DNA of 45,341 bases, from positions 1-45,341 of the forward strand of contig CAJOJQ010000035.1 of the NCBI GenBank assembly GCA_905234985.1, given 5' to 3'. Each line of letters starts with the position of its first letter. Within the stretch, counting starts at the first letter, position 1. Position numbers and translations under genes: made by a program. The notes beneath the pieces are model-generated. The model was given only the letters and a program-made list of their open reading frames with translations, had not been told where the DNA came from and made no database searches. Positions 33,976 through 43,459 of the stretch are shown piece after piece. Source of the stretch: an uncultured Christensenellaceae bacterium. Its GTDB lineage: Bacteria > Bacillota > Clostridia > Christensenellales > Aristaeellaceae.

Positions 33976-36900
33976 TCAATTATCCTCCCCCATCTCCGCT
34001 TCCACTTTTTCCAAAGTGGGCACGGCGGCGCGGAGCAGTTCTTCCACGGTCAGTTTCGTATCCCGAAGCAAAATCGCCGGTTCCTTGGAGGCGGAAAGCA
34101 GCAGGCGTTTGTCCGTCTTTTCCAGGGCGGCGTACAGGCGGGCGGGGTCTAAGGGGGCGTTGGGATCCAGGCGGCAGACCAGGGTGTTGGCGGTGTAGTT
34201 CACCCGGTTCACGCCCAGACGTCCGCAGATGCCCCGCAGGTGGGCGATGTCGATCAGGTTCATGACGCAGTCGGGAATATCGCCGAAGCGGTCGATCATT
34301 TCCTCGATCACGTCCTCCCGAATCTCGCGGGTCTTGATCATGGCGATGCGCTTGAAGATTTCCATGCGCTGGGTGTCGCCCCGCACATATTCGGCGGGCA
34401 GGTAGGCGTCCACCCGCACATCCACCCGGGTTTCCGTCTGGTAGGGCACCTTTTCGCCCTGGGCCCCCCGGGCTTCCCGCACGGCTTCCTCAATGAGGCG
34501 GCAGTACATATCGTAGCCCACCTGGGCCACCTGACCGGACTGTTCGGGGCCGAAGATGTTGCCCGCGCCGCGAATCTCCAGATCGCGCATGGCGATGCGG
34601 AAACCGGAACCGAATTCCGTGAACTCCCGGATGGCGGACAGGCGCTTCTGGGCGGTTTCGGACAGCATTTTGTCCGGCCGCACGGTAAAGTAAGCGTAGG
34701 CCATGCGGTTGGAACGGCCCACCCGGCCCCGGAGCTGATAGAGCTGGCTCAAACCGAAGCGATCCGCGTCGAAGACGATGATGGTGTTGGCCGTGGGCAC
34801 GTCCAGACCGTTTTCGATGATGGTGGAGCACAGCAGCACGTCGAACCGGCCCTCGTAAAAGTCCAGCATCACATCCTCCAGCAGGCTTTCCTTCATCTGC
34901 CCATGGGCCACGGCGATGCGGGCCTCCGGAACCAGGGCGCGGAGGCGGGCGGCGAACTGGTCGATGTGCCGCACCTGATTGTACAGGAAATACACCTGCC
35001 CTTGCCGGTTCAGCTCCCGCATGATGGCGTCCCGGATCACGGCGTCGTTGTAATCCAGCACGTAGGTCTGCACGGGATACCGTTCCTCCGGCGGCGTCTG
35101 CAAAAGGCTCATATCCCGCACGCCCACCATGGACATGTGCAGGGTGCGGGGAATGGGCGTGGCGGACAGGGTGAGCACGTCCACCTGGTTTTTCATGTTT
35201 TTGATGGATTCCTTGTGGGCCACGCCGAAGCGCTGTTCCTCGTCCACGATGAGCAGACCCAGGTCCTTAAAATGCACGTCCTTGGACAAAAGCCGATGGG
35301 TACCCACCAGAATGTCGATCTTGCCCTCCGCCGCCTTGCGGAGGGTTTCTTTTTGCAGCTTGGGGCTGCGGAAACGGGACAGCACGTCGATCTCCACCGG
35401 GAAGCTGGTGAAGCGTTTGAGCATGGTGTAATAGTGCTGCTGGGCCAAAATGGTGGTGGGGGCCAGCAGGGCCACCTGTTTTCCGTCCATGACGGCCTTC
35501 ATGGCGGCGCGGAGGGCCACCTCGGTCTTTCCGTAGCCCACGTCGCCGCACACTAAGCGGTCCATGTTGCTGGGGGCTTCCATATCCCGGCGGATATCCT
35601 CCACGGCCTTGTCCTGGTCGGGGGTCAGTTCGTAGGGGAAAGCGTCCTCAAATTCCCGCTGCCAGGGGGTGTCCGGGCAGAAAGCGTGGCCGGGGGTGGA
35701 CTGGCGGTCGGCGTACAGCTTCACCAGGTCGAAGGCTAACTTTTTCAGGCCCGCCTTCACCTTGTTCTTTTTCTTTTCCCAGTCGTTGCCGCTTAAAGAA
35801 TTGAGGGGCGGCGGGTTGTCCTGCCCGCCGATGTATTTCTGCACCCGGTCGAACTGATCCGTGGGCACGTACAGCTTATCGCTGCCCTGGTACTGGATCA
35901 GCAGATAATCCCGGTAGGTTCCCTCGCTCTGCAGGCGCACGGTGCCCTTGAAGATGCCCACGCCGTGGACCTCGTGCACCACGTAGTCCCCTTCCTTCAG
36001 GTCGGTAAAGGCTTCGATGCGCTCCCCGGCGGTCTGACGCTTCCGGGTTTTGCGGTAGCCCGCGCCAAAGAGGTCGCTGTCGGCGATGACAGCCAGTTTG
36101 CAGTCCGGCAGGGTGAAGCCGTGGCTGAAGGTCTGGGGCCAGATCACCGCATCCCCCGCGCCGATGTTCATGCCCTCCTCCCAGGCGGGGACGGGCACTT
36201 CCATTTCGGTCAGCGCCGTTTGCAGGCGGTGGGCCCGGGCTTCGCCGCCCGCCATGAGCAGGGTGAGATACCCTTCCTTTTCCCAGGCTTTCAGGTCGCC
36301 GCCCAAATCCTTGAACCGGGACACGTATTTCGGCGCGTTCACCCCGGCGAAGCGGGCGATGCGAGTGGGCTTCATCTCCCCCATGCCCCGCAGAAATTCC
36401 ATGAGCAGGTGGATGGGCCGGCCCTCCATGGCCTGGGCCGCATCTTCCCAGGTGCGCAGCAGATTGCCCTGCTCCGGCACGGCTTCCTGGCGTTCCAAAG
36501 TCAGCTTGAAATCCTCCCCGAAGCCCGCCAGCCGGTCCTCGCACCGGGCTTTGACCCGTTCCGGTTCTTCAATCACCAAAATGGGATCGTTCAAGTATTC
36601 CCACAGCCAGGCGCAGGGCGCGTCCAGCGCCCCGGCCCACAGGGAAAGAGTGGGCGGCTGCAAACCCGCGTCCAGGTGGTCGGCGTCCTGGAGCAGCCTG
36701 CCCACGCCGGTATCGTATACCCGGCGCACGGGCACAGGCACAGCAGACTTTTCTTCCTTGCTTTCGTCCTCGTCCTCCGGCAGGGGCGGCAAGTCGGCGT
36801 TCAAAAGATGATCCGGCAGGCGCTTCATCTGTTCCCGCACCAGGGCGCGGATGGACGCGGCGGCAGAACCCGGCAGCAGCCATTCCACCGCCGGATAGAA

Positions 36901-37557
36901 ATTCACTTCTTCCACATTATCCAGGCTTCGCTGGCTGATGGGATCGAAGGCGCGGAGGGAATCTACCTCATCGTCCCAAAATTCCACGCGGGTTGCGCCG
37001 TTTTCGGCGGGGGAAAAGGCGTCCACGATGTCGCCGCGCAAGGCGCACTGGCCTCGGCCCTCCACCATGTCCACCCGCTCGTAGCCCATCTTTACCAGGC
37101 GGGCAATCAATTCGCCGGGTTCCATTTTGCTGCCGGAGCGCAGGCAAATGGCGTGTTCTTCGTAAACAGCGGGGGGCATCATGCGGGTGAGCAGCGCTTC
37201 GGCGGAAACGCACAGCACCTTGATCTCCCCCCGCCGCGCCCGCTGCAAAACGGACAGGCGCTGGAACGCGGTTTCCCGGCTGGCGGTGCCTCGGGTGAAG
37301 CTCATGTCCGGCACGGGCAGAACCGCCGTGCCCCCGCCTAACCACGCGGCGCAATCGTCCGCCGCGCGCATGGCCGCGGCGTCGGAAGGCGCGACGTACA
37401 GAACGGGCCTGCCGCTTTCCGCGGAAAGCAGCGCGGCATAGAAGGGCCGCTGGCCCTCCGCCATGTCGTACAGGGCGGCGATGCCGTTTTCGCGCGCGTC
37501 AAAAGCCTCCCGAAAGGCTGGGGAGGCGTGTAAAAAATCCCGAACATTATTCAGCAT
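33976..37557 (-). CDS. mfd: Transcription-repair coupling factor
   Basis: A 1193-residue, full-length Mfd. The N-terminal UvrB-like region (about 1-370) is followed by a CarD-like RNA-polymerase-interacting domain (EGDYVVHEVHGVGIFKG, about 520), then RecG-like translocase motifs: Walker A GDVGYGKT (about 672), DEEQ (about 771), LTLSATPIPRTLHMS, and a C-terminal TRCF domain. It displaces RNA polymerase stalled at lesions and recruits UvrA. The start codon overlaps the end of pth by 11 nt, so translation is coupled. Confidence 0.97.
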   Translation of the reverse strand: MLNNVRDFLHASPAFREAFDARENGIAALYDMAEGQRPFYAALLSAESGRPVLYVAPSDAAAMRAADDCAAWLGGGTAVLPVPDMSFTRGTASRETAFQRLSVLQRARRGEIKVLCVSAEALLTRMMPPAVYEEHAICLRSGSKMEPGELIARLVKMGYERVDMVEGRGQCALRGDIVDAFSPAENGATRVEFWDDEVDSLRAFDPISQRSLDNVEEVNFYPAVEWLLPGSAAASIRALVREQMKRLPDHLLNADLPPLPEDEDESKEEKSAVPVPVRRVYDTGVGRLLQDADHLDAGLQPPTLSLWAGALDAPCAWLWEYLNDPILVIEEPERVKARCEDRLAGFGEDFKLTLERQEAVPEQGNLLRTWEDAAQAMEGRPIHLLMEFLRGMGEMKPTRIARFAGVNAPKYVSRFKDLGGDLKAWEKEGYLTLLMAGGEARAHRLQTALTEMEVPVPAWEEGMNIGAGDAVIWPQTFSHGFTLPDCKLAVIADSDLFGAGYRKTRKRQTAGERIEAFTDLKEGDYVVHEVHGVGIFKGTVRLQSEGTYRDYLLIQYQGSDKLYVPTDQFDRVQKYIGGQDNPPPLNSLSGNDWEKKKNKVKAGLKKLAFDLVKLYADRQSTPGHAFCPDTPWQREFEDAFPYELTPDQDKAVEDIRRDMEAPSNMDRLVCGDVGYGKTEVALRAAMKAVMDGKQVALLAPTTILAQQHYYTMLKRFTSFPVEIDVLSRFRSPKLQKETLRKAAEGKIDILVGTHRLLSKDVHFKDLGLLIVDEEQRFGVAHKESIKNMKNQVDVLTLSATPIPRTLHMSMVGVRDMSLLQTPPEERYPVQTYVLDYNDAVIRDAIMRELNRQGQVYFLYNQVRHIDQFAARLRALVPEARIAVAHGQMKESLLEDVMLDFYEGRFDVLLCSTIIENGLDVPTANTIIVFDADRFGLSQLYQLRGRVGRSNRMAYAYFTVRPDKMLSETAQKRLSAIREFTEFGSGFRIAMRDLEIRGAGNIFGPEQSGQVAQVGYDMYCRLIEEAVREARGAQGEKVPYQTETRVDVRVDAYLPAEYVRGDTQRMEIFKRIAMIKTREIREDVIEEMIDRFGDIPDCVMNLIDIAHLRGICGRLGVNRVNYTANTLVCRLDPNAPLDPARLYAALEKTDKRLLLSASKEPAILLRDTKLTVEELLRAAVPTLEKVEAEMGEDN

Positions 37558-38122
37558 GGCGATTGTTGAAGCGGTTCATGGCCGTATCAATGCCGTTCTC
37601 CGCCCAGCAGATGGCCGCGTCGGCGGCCAGCATATAGGCGTCAAAGGCGATTTTCCGCTCCTCCTCCGTCGAGAATTTGCTGAGCACCCAATCGGCCAGA
37701 TCCCATTGGGGCGGCGGCGCGCCCATGCCCACCCGCACCCGGGGAAAATCCCCCGTGGCGGTGCATTGCACGATGTGGCGCAGGCCGTTGTGGGTGCCGG
37801 GGCCGCCCTTGGGGCGTATGCGCACCTGCCCGAAAGGCAGGTCGATATCGTCCACGATGAGCAGCATGTCCTTCGGCTCCATTTTGTACCAGCTTAAGGC
37901 GTCCGATACGGTGTAGCCGCTCAGATTCATAAAGGTCTGGGGCTTGATGAGTACCAGCTTTTCGCCGCCCAGCAGGGTTTCGCCGATCAGGCCCTGAAAT
38001 TTCATCTTTTTGATGGGCGTGTTCAGCTTGGCGGCGATGATGCTGATCACGTCAAACCCCACGTTGTGCCGGGTGTGTTCGTACTTTTCGCCCGGATTGC
38101 CCAGGCCCACGATGGCTCGCAT
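37547..38122 (-). CDS. pth: Peptidyl-tRNA hydrolase
   Basis: A 191-residue enzyme releasing peptides from peptidyl-tRNA. VGLGNPGEKYEHTRHNVGF at the N-terminus carries the catalytic His in the TRHN motif (about residue 20); Asn and Asp in MNLSGYTV and VVDDIDLPFG follow. GGAAGGA precedes ATG. Promoter at 38174-38202. Cotranscribed with mfd. Confidence 0.96.
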   Translation of the reverse strand: MRAIVGLGNPGEKYEHTRHNVGFDVISIIAAKLNTPIKKMKFQGLIGETLLGGEKLVLIKPQTFMNLSGYTVSDALSWYKMEPKDMLLIVDDIDLPFGQVRIRPKGGPGTHNGLRHIVQCTATGDFPRVRVGMGAPPPQWDLADWVLSKFSTEEERKIAFDAYMLAADAAICWAENGIDTAMNRFNNRHAE

Positions 38123-38173
38123 AGACGTTTCCTTCCCGCCTGTTCAAAATACCCGGATTTTTCCGGGCACTTC

Positions 38174-38202
38174 ATTATAATGGATTTGGAGAACCGCGTC
38201 AA
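38174..38202 (-). promoter_or_regulatory. Promoter of pth-mfd
   Basis: Minus strand: TTGACG (38197-38202), 17-bp spacer, TATAAT (38174-38179), about 52 nt before ATG 38122. Confidence 0.85.
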
Positions 38203-38211
38203 GAAAAGCGG

Positions 38212-41200
38212 TCATTCTTTATCCTTCACATTTTCCACAATGTTCCATTTTTTCATACCCCGCATGGTCATGCAATGGCTGAAGGTGATGTAGGCCAGCA
38301 CCAGCCCGGCGGTGAGCGCGTAGACCCACGGTTCGTGAACGAAGGGGTAGGTTCTTGAAGACATGGACATCCGAACCAGCGCCGTTTTGGCCACGGCGAC
38401 GCCCCCAGGCAGGCCCAGCGCCAGAGAAAACAGGAAATACAGCAGAGACTGCACGTACCAGCTTCGGGAGATCTGGCTCTGCTGGAAGCCCAAGGCGCGC
38501 AGTACGCTCAATTGCCGCTTTTGCTCCAGCAGATTGGTGTTGCCGGTATTCACCACGATCACCAGGCCGATCATCACGGCGAAGCCCGCCACCAGCCAGG
38601 CGGGCACGTCAAAGGTGACAAAGACGTCGTAATAGGCGGCGTAGGCCTTGTGGGTAAAGACCGAATAGATATAATCGTCCCGCCCGATCAGGAATTCCAT
38701 CAGCCGCCCTTCGTCCGCTTCCCGCACCCGGCAAATCACGGAACGCAGGAAGGGTTCGCCCAGGGCTTCCGCCTGGACGGAGGAAACGCTCTGCACGCGG
38801 CTGACGCACTGATCGGAAAGGGCGGTGATTTTCAGCGGCACGCCGTCCACACGCACCGTATCCCCCGCCTTGGCCCCCAGCGTGTCGGCCAGTTTCTTAT
38901 CCAGCACCGCGCCTTCCCGAGGAACAGGCACCGCGCCGCCCTTTTCGTCCAGAAGGGTGATCATCTCCGTGCCCTCCCGCACAGCGGTCAGCAGAGACGT
39001 TTCCGTGCGTCCGTTCAGGGAAAATTCGCTGGTGTAGTAATCCAGTATCTCCACGTCGGAAACCCAGGGCAGCGCTTCCAGCGCGCGCGCAAACGCGCCT
39101 TTCTCCTCCTCCTGATAGAAAATCTGGCAGTCGTAATGAATGCGCTTGTCAAACAGCTGGGTGATGATGGCGTTCTTGGAGGCGATGAAGGAAAAGGCGG
39201 TAAAAATCAGCATCACGGACGCCGACAGGCACACCACTGAGAACAGAAACCGCAAAGGATTGCGCAGGAGAGAAATCACGCTGTATTTCACCATGGGCGA
39301 AGCGCCGCGGACGGCCCATTGAGCCGCGCGGGGGATTTTCACCTTGACGGTGGTCTGGCGGGACATGGCTTCCGTGGGCTGCACGCCGCTGGCGCGCGCC
39401 GTACTGATCAGCGTGGCCGCCTGCCCCACGGCAACCGTAACCAGCCCGGCCATCCCGGCCATCCGCCAGTCAAAAATATAAGTAAAGAAAGCCAGCGGGA
39501 AGAAATTGGATTCAAAGTATCCGATATAGCGCAGCAGCGCCACGCCGATGCCCACGCCCAAGCCCACCGCGCCCAGGGACACCAGAAAATTGACGGCGCA
39601 GAAGAAGGCGGCGATGCCGCCCCGGGAAAAGCCCAGTGCCCGCAAAATGCCGATTTCCCGGCGGCTTTGCCGAATGATCAGCGCCATGAACAGGTAAACC
39701 ACCACCAGCGCCACCGTGAAGAAAACCACCGGCACAAACACCATCATGGTTTCCAGGGGGTCCACATTATCGCGGATCCTTCTCCGAACGGAGGAATCCT
39801 CATGCAGCACGGCGCTTTTCACTTCCGTATCTCCCAAAGCGGCCCGCGCCGCTTCCAGGGTTTCCGCCCGGGGCGCGTCCGGAGAAAAGCGCAGCAGGAA
39901 TTGATTGCACAGGGCCTCGTAGCCCTCTTCCCCGGCCAGGTCCTCATAGGCGCGCTGCAATTCGTTTTTCATATCGGCGAAGTCCGCCAGCGCCTGCACC
40001 CAGCCGCTTTCCGCCTCCGCCCGCTTATCGGCCAGCTGCGCTTCGCCGTCGGCCAGCTGCTGCCGGGCTTCGGCCACGGCTTCGTCGATCTGCTTTTTGC
40101 CGTCTTCGATTTCCTCCAGGGCGCTGGCGATTTCAGCCTGCCCGGTCTTCAGCTGTTCAAGGCCCTCGTCCAGCTGCGCCTGATAATCCGCAAGCTGGGC
40201 GTAGCCCTCATGCAGCGCCTGCCGCCCTTCGTCGATTTGGGCCTGATAGCGGTCGATTTCCGCGCGGCCTTCCGCGATCTGCGCATTGGCCTGATCCAGC
40301 TGCCAGAACCCGTCCGTGATCTGCCGCAGCGCGCCGTTCAGTTGTTCCCTACCCGCCTGCGTCTGCATCAGCCCGCTGTCGATTTCCAGCTTCTTTTCAT
40401 CCGCCAGCTGAAGACCCTCGCGAATCAGCCGCAGGCCCTCGTTGATGCGGCTCATGCCGCTGTTGGCCTGGCTGTACAGGGAGTTCACCTGGCTGAGGGC
40501 CGCGTCCAGGGTGGCCTGGGTGATGGCGCCCGAGGGCGCGTAGCTGCCCAGCAGGGATCTCACCTGCGCCTGCAGCTTTTCCCGTCCGGCCTTCGTGGAA
40601 AGCTGAGCGGCCAGTTCATCCTTCCTGGCTCTGGCCTCCGCCAGGGATGATCTGACCTGCCGCACCGCGCTGTCGATGCTGTCCGCCGAATAGCCCATGG
40701 CGGCCACCTGATCCGCCACTTTTTGCCAGCGCGCGCGCAGCTTCGCCGTGTCGATCCCCTCGATCTCCGCCGAAGCGATTTCCGCCGCGATGGAACGCAG
40801 GCTCGCCTGGGCGTCCTCCAACCGGCTCAGCGTTTTCTCCAAGTTGGAAACCACTTTCTCCGCTTCCTTCAGCGCGTTCTTGATGCTCTGATCCGACAGC
40901 GTAACCGATCCCGAAAGCAGCGACTTGGCGCTTTGCAGCAAACTGCGCTGCTCTTTCAGCAGGTCGATTTTTTGCGACAGCTCGCTTCGGGCGTAATACA
41001 GATCGGACCGCTGATCCAGCGCTTCCGCCCGGGCCTGTTCCAGTTCCTCTCTCCCGGAAAGCAGCGCGTCCCTGGTATCCATGAGCGCGATCCCCTGCCC
41101 CAGCGCCTGTTTTTGCATTCTTAAAAGCGCGTTCCGCTGCTCCTTTAGCGCCTGCTCGGCGTCGTTCAGCTCCGCCTGCTTTTGGTCCAGTTCCATTTGG

Positions 41201-42120
41201 CCCCGGTTCAGCTCCGCTTCCTTTTCCCGCGCCTCGGCTTTATTGCTTTCCAGCTCCATTTGGCTGTTTTCCGCTTCGGTTTTCTTTTCTTCCAGCTCCG
41301 CCCGCTGCTCCAGCAATTCTTCTTTCAGCTGCTCCAGCTCAGTCCGCTGGGCCGTCAGCTCCTCCTGGGTTTGGGCAAATTCCTCTGTTTTAGCGTTCAG
41401 CTCCGCTTCGGCGCTGTCCAGCTCGGTCAGCACCTGCTGGTATTCCTCATGAGCGGTCTGCTCCGCCTGGTTCAACTCGCCGCTTTTTTCATCCAGTTGC
41501 TGCATGGCGTCGCCGCGCTCGGCCTCGGATTCCTTTTCCAGCAGAAAACGCGGCGCGTAAACGTAGCCGAAATCCTGATTTTGATCCTCCATTTCCTCCA
41601 TGGGCTGCGCGGAAAGGGTTTCCGGCCGGGAAATGATCCCGGCCACGGTATAGGGCCGAAAATCGCCGTTCACCATGACCTGCACGGTATCGCCGGGATG
41701 AATATCATTATCGGCGGCAAAATTGTATTCCAATAAGACGGTATCGCCGGTGACGGCGTCCGCCCGTTCCCAATAAATGAATCGCTGAAACTCGTCCTCC
41801 GTATAGGAAAAGGCCCGGATGGACAGATAGCGCCCCTGAGGGCTGATAAGCGTGGCGTTGGCGGTCAGCCGGGCGTTCACTTCCGCAATGCCCGGCACGG
41901 CCAGCAAATCCCGCGCCTGCTCCCGGTTGGTAACGGCTGTGGTGATCACCGCGTCGGGGCAGTTGTAATCCACCATATAGTCGTTCAGTGTGGTTTTCAT
42001 CGAAAGATGGCCGCTGGAAAGCCCCGCCATGGAGGCGTACCCCAGGGCGGACACAAGCAGGATGGACAGCAGCAGCTTCCAATACCGTTTGAAAACCGCG
42101 CGAAACAGGTATCCCTTCAT
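38212..42120 (-). CDS. FtsX/MacB-type ABC permease with a very long extracytoplasmic coiled coil
   Basis: A 1302-residue membrane protein. One TM helix near the N-terminus (about 10-30) leads into a MacB_PCD-like region. Residues about 192-730 are a low-complexity Glu/Gln/Ala-rich coiled coil (LKEELLEQRAELEEKKTE and similar). FtsX-type TM clusters follow near 790-900, 960-990 and 1190-1290 (RREIGILRALGFSRGGI and RQLSVLRALGFQQSQI, one per FtsX half). The ATPase gene is 4 nt upstream. I chose ATG 42120 because the upstream TTG/ATG options lack proper spacing. Such transporters are mechanotransmission or lipid/peptide export machines in known cases. Substrate unknown. Confidence 0.85.
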   Translation of the reverse strand: MKGYLFRAVFKRYWKLLLSILLVSALGYASMAGLSSGHLSMKTTLNDYMVDYNCPDAVITTAVTNREQARDLLAVPGIAEVNARLTANATLISPQGRYLSIRAFSYTEDEFQRFIYWERADAVTGDTVLLEYNFAADNDIHPGDTVQVMVNGDFRPYTVAGIISRPETLSAQPMEEMEDQNQDFGYVYAPRFLLEKESEAERGDAMQQLDEKSGELNQAEQTAHEEYQQVLTELDSAEAELNAKTEEFAQTQEELTAQRTELEQLKEELLEQRAELEEKKTEAENSQMELESNKAEAREKEAELNRGQMELDQKQAELNDAEQALKEQRNALLRMQKQALGQGIALMDTRDALLSGREELEQARAEALDQRSDLYYARSELSQKIDLLKEQRSLLQSAKSLLSGSVTLSDQSIKNALKEAEKVVSNLEKTLSRLEDAQASLRSIAAEIASAEIEGIDTAKLRARWQKVADQVAAMGYSADSIDSAVRQVRSSLAEARARKDELAAQLSTKAGREKLQAQVRSLLGSYAPSGAITQATLDAALSQVNSLYSQANSGMSRINEGLRLIREGLQLADEKKLEIDSGLMQTQAGREQLNGALRQITDGFWQLDQANAQIAEGRAEIDRYQAQIDEGRQALHEGYAQLADYQAQLDEGLEQLKTGQAEIASALEEIEDGKKQIDEAVAEARQQLADGEAQLADKRAEAESGWVQALADFADMKNELQRAYEDLAGEEGYEALCNQFLLRFSPDAPRAETLEAARAALGDTEVKSAVLHEDSSVRRRIRDNVDPLETMMVFVPVVFFTVALVVVYLFMALIIRQSRREIGILRALGFSRGGIAAFFCAVNFLVSLGAVGLGVGIGVALLRYIGYFESNFFPLAFFTYIFDWRMAGMAGLVTVAVGQAATLISTARASGVQPTEAMSRQTTVKVKIPRAAQWAVRGASPMVKYSVISLLRNPLRFLFSVVCLSASVMLIFTAFSFIASKNAIITQLFDKRIHYDCQIFYQEEEKGAFARALEALPWVSDVEILDYYTSEFSLNGRTETSLLTAVREGTEMITLLDEKGGAVPVPREGAVLDKKLADTLGAKAGDTVRVDGVPLKITALSDQCVSRVQSVSSVQAEALGEPFLRSVICRVREADEGRLMEFLIGRDDYIYSVFTHKAYAAYYDVFVTFDVPAWLVAGFAVMIGLVIVVNTGNTNLLEQKRQLSVLRALGFQQSQISRSWYVQSLLYFLFSLALGLPGGVAVAKTALVRMSMSSRTYPFVHEPWVYALTAGLVLAYITFSHCMTMRGMKKWNIVENVKDKE

Positions 42121-42124
42121 GCGA

Positions 42125-42859
42125 TTACCATTCGATGCTTTCTGCCGGAACCGGCGCTTCATTCTCCGTTTCGGCAATGATCCTGCCGTCCCGCATCCGG
42201 ACGACGCGATCGGCCATTTTCCCGATTTCCTGGGTATGGGTGACGATCACCACGGTTTTGCCCTGTTCACGCGCCAGGGCCTCCAGCTGAATCAAAATCT
42301 GCTTGCCGGTATCGTAATCCAGCGCGCCGGTGGGTTCGTCGCACAGCAGCAGATCGGCGCGCCCCGCCAGCGCCCGCGCGATGGCCGTGCGCTGCTGCTG
42401 TCCGCCGGAAAGCTGGCTGGGATAGCTGTTTTTCTTATCGCCCAAGCCCAGCATATCCAGCGTATGATCCACGATCCGGGCGTTCCGGGACGTATCGGCG
42501 GTGAGCGCCACGTTTTCCCGCACCGTCAGCTCCGCGATCAGATTAAAGGATTGAAAAATAAAGCCGATGTTCCTGCGCCGGTAATCCGTCATCCCCCGGT
42601 CGTTCAGGCGGCTGATATCCTTGCCGCGAAAGCGGATGCTGCCGCTGTCCGGTCGGTCCATGCCGCCTAACATGTTCAGCAGCGTGGATTTGCCGCTGCC
42701 GCTGCTGCCTAAAATCACCAGCAGCTCGCCCTGCTTGATTTCCAGATCCACGCCGTCCAGCGCTTTCACCGCGTTCTGGCCCGCGCCGTAGAATTTGTGC
42801 AGCGCCTCCGCCTGCAGCAGGGGTGCCCGCCCCGCGCCGCCGTTTACCGCCGTTCTCAT
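42125..42859 (-). CDS. ABC transporter ATP-binding protein (LolD/MacB class)
   Basis: A 244-residue nucleotide-binding protein: Walker [14 protein letters not shown] (about 46), Q-loop in [11 protein letters not shown], signature [15 protein letters not shown], Walker [13 protein letters not shown], His switch in VIVTHTQEI. It energises the downstream FtsX-type permease. I chose ATG 42859 with GAGG upstream. The longer frame to 43198 runs antisense through tRNA-Ala and cannot be real. Confidence 0.94.
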   Translation of the reverse strand: MRTAVNGGAGRAPLLQAEALHKFYGAGQNAVKALDGVDLEIKQGELLVILGSSGSGKSTLLNMLGGMDRPDSGSIRFRGKDISRLNDRGMTDYRRRNIGFIFQSFNLIAELTVRENVALTADTSRNARIVDHTLDMLGLGDKKNSYPSQLSGGQQQRTAIARALAGRADLLLCDEPTGALDYDTGKQILIQLEALAREQGKTVVIVTHTQEIGKMADRVVRMRDGRIIAETENEAPVPAESIEW

Positions 42860-42964
42860 GCCGTCCTCTTTCCTCGCCCTTCGTCCCGCAAAAAATCCGT
42901 CCCAGGAACCCGCGCCGGTTATCCCCGCGGCGCGGCTTCCGCGTTTTTTCCATTCTCCAAAGGA

Positions 42965-42993
42965 ATTATAACAAATCCGCGTGAAAACCGCAA
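42965..42993 (-). promoter_or_regulatory. Promoter of the ABC transporter operon
   Basis: Minus strand: TTGCGG (42988-42993), 17-bp spacer, TATAAT (42965-42970), about 106 nt before ATG 42859. Confidence 0.7.
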
Positions 42994-43079
42994 GAACGCC
43001 GCATACCCGCGCCGCGAAAACCCACCTCGAAAATCGGGATTTTTTATTTCTGTATACAAAATTTTTTTGATTTTCCCTC

Positions 43080-43108
43080 TTTACAAACCCGCAACCCTGT
43101 GCTATAAT
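43080..43108 (+). promoter_or_regulatory. Promoter of tRNA-Ala
   Basis: Plus strand: TTTACA (43080-43085), 17-bp spacer, TATAAT (43103-43108), 13 nt before the tRNA 5' end. Confidence 0.88.
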
Positions 43109-43121
43109 TCTTTTCGTTCGC

Positions 43122-43197
43122 GGGGCATTAGCGCAGTTGGTAGCGCACAACACTGGCAGTGTTGGGGTCAGGAGTTCGAGTCTCCTATGCTCCACCA
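43122..43197 (+). tRNA. tRNA-Ala (anticodon GGC)
   Basis: A full cloverleaf: acceptor GGGGCAT/ATGCTCC, D arm GCGC-AGTTGGTA-GCGC, anticodon arm CAACA-CTGGCAG-TGTTG with anticodon GGC reading GCC and GCU alanine codons, T arm AGGAG-TTCGAGT-CTCCT, discriminator A, and encoded CCA. It stands alone, with its own promoter and terminator. Confidence 0.97.
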
Positions 43198-43204
43198 AAC
43201 ACGA

Positions 43205-43246
43205 GAAATCCGAACTTTCATCCGGTAGGCGGAGGGTTCGGATTTC
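43205..43246 (+). terminator. Terminator of tRNA-Ala
   Basis: GAAATCCGAAC (43205-43215) pairs perfectly with GTTCGGATTTC (43236-43246). T-rich sequence follows. Confidence 0.75.
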
Positions 43247-43283
43247 TTATGTTCATGAGCGATATAGGTATTTTCTAACCGAA

Positions 43284-43326
43284 TAAAAAAATGACCGAAG
43301 CATTTCCTGCCAGGGAGGCGCTTCGG
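43284..43326 (-). terminator. Terminator of the CHAT gene
   Basis: CCGAAGC (43295-43301) pairs with GCTTCGG (43320-43326). On the minus strand TCATTTTTTTA follows. It is 130 nt beyond the CHAT stop codon; that interval also holds a 7-3-7 palindrome (43394-43410) and nothing else I can name. Confidence 0.7.
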
Positions 43327-43459
43327 CTTACTCAATTTGGGTCGTTTTGACGCAAATTATAAAACATTATTGAATTTGACATATCTTTAGGTGCCTGATT
43401 TGCAATCAGGTGGATTAAAATCTTAAGCAGTTTGATCTGCGCTTATTATATCGTCACAC

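Noticed and set aside
34240..37341. Two plus-strand frames of over 430 codons opposite mfd
   Set aside because: mfd is full length with all motifs. The His/Gly/Leu-rich antisense products are a GC-bias shadow.
39319..41736. Plus-strand frames opposite the permease coiled coil
   Set aside because: Repetitive Leu/Phe/Gln composition is the expected antisense of Glu/Gln/Ala-rich codons.
42860..43198. N-terminal extension of the ABC ATPase to 43198
   Set aside because: It runs through the tRNA gene on the opposite strand and has no ribosome binding site. The family start is at 42859.
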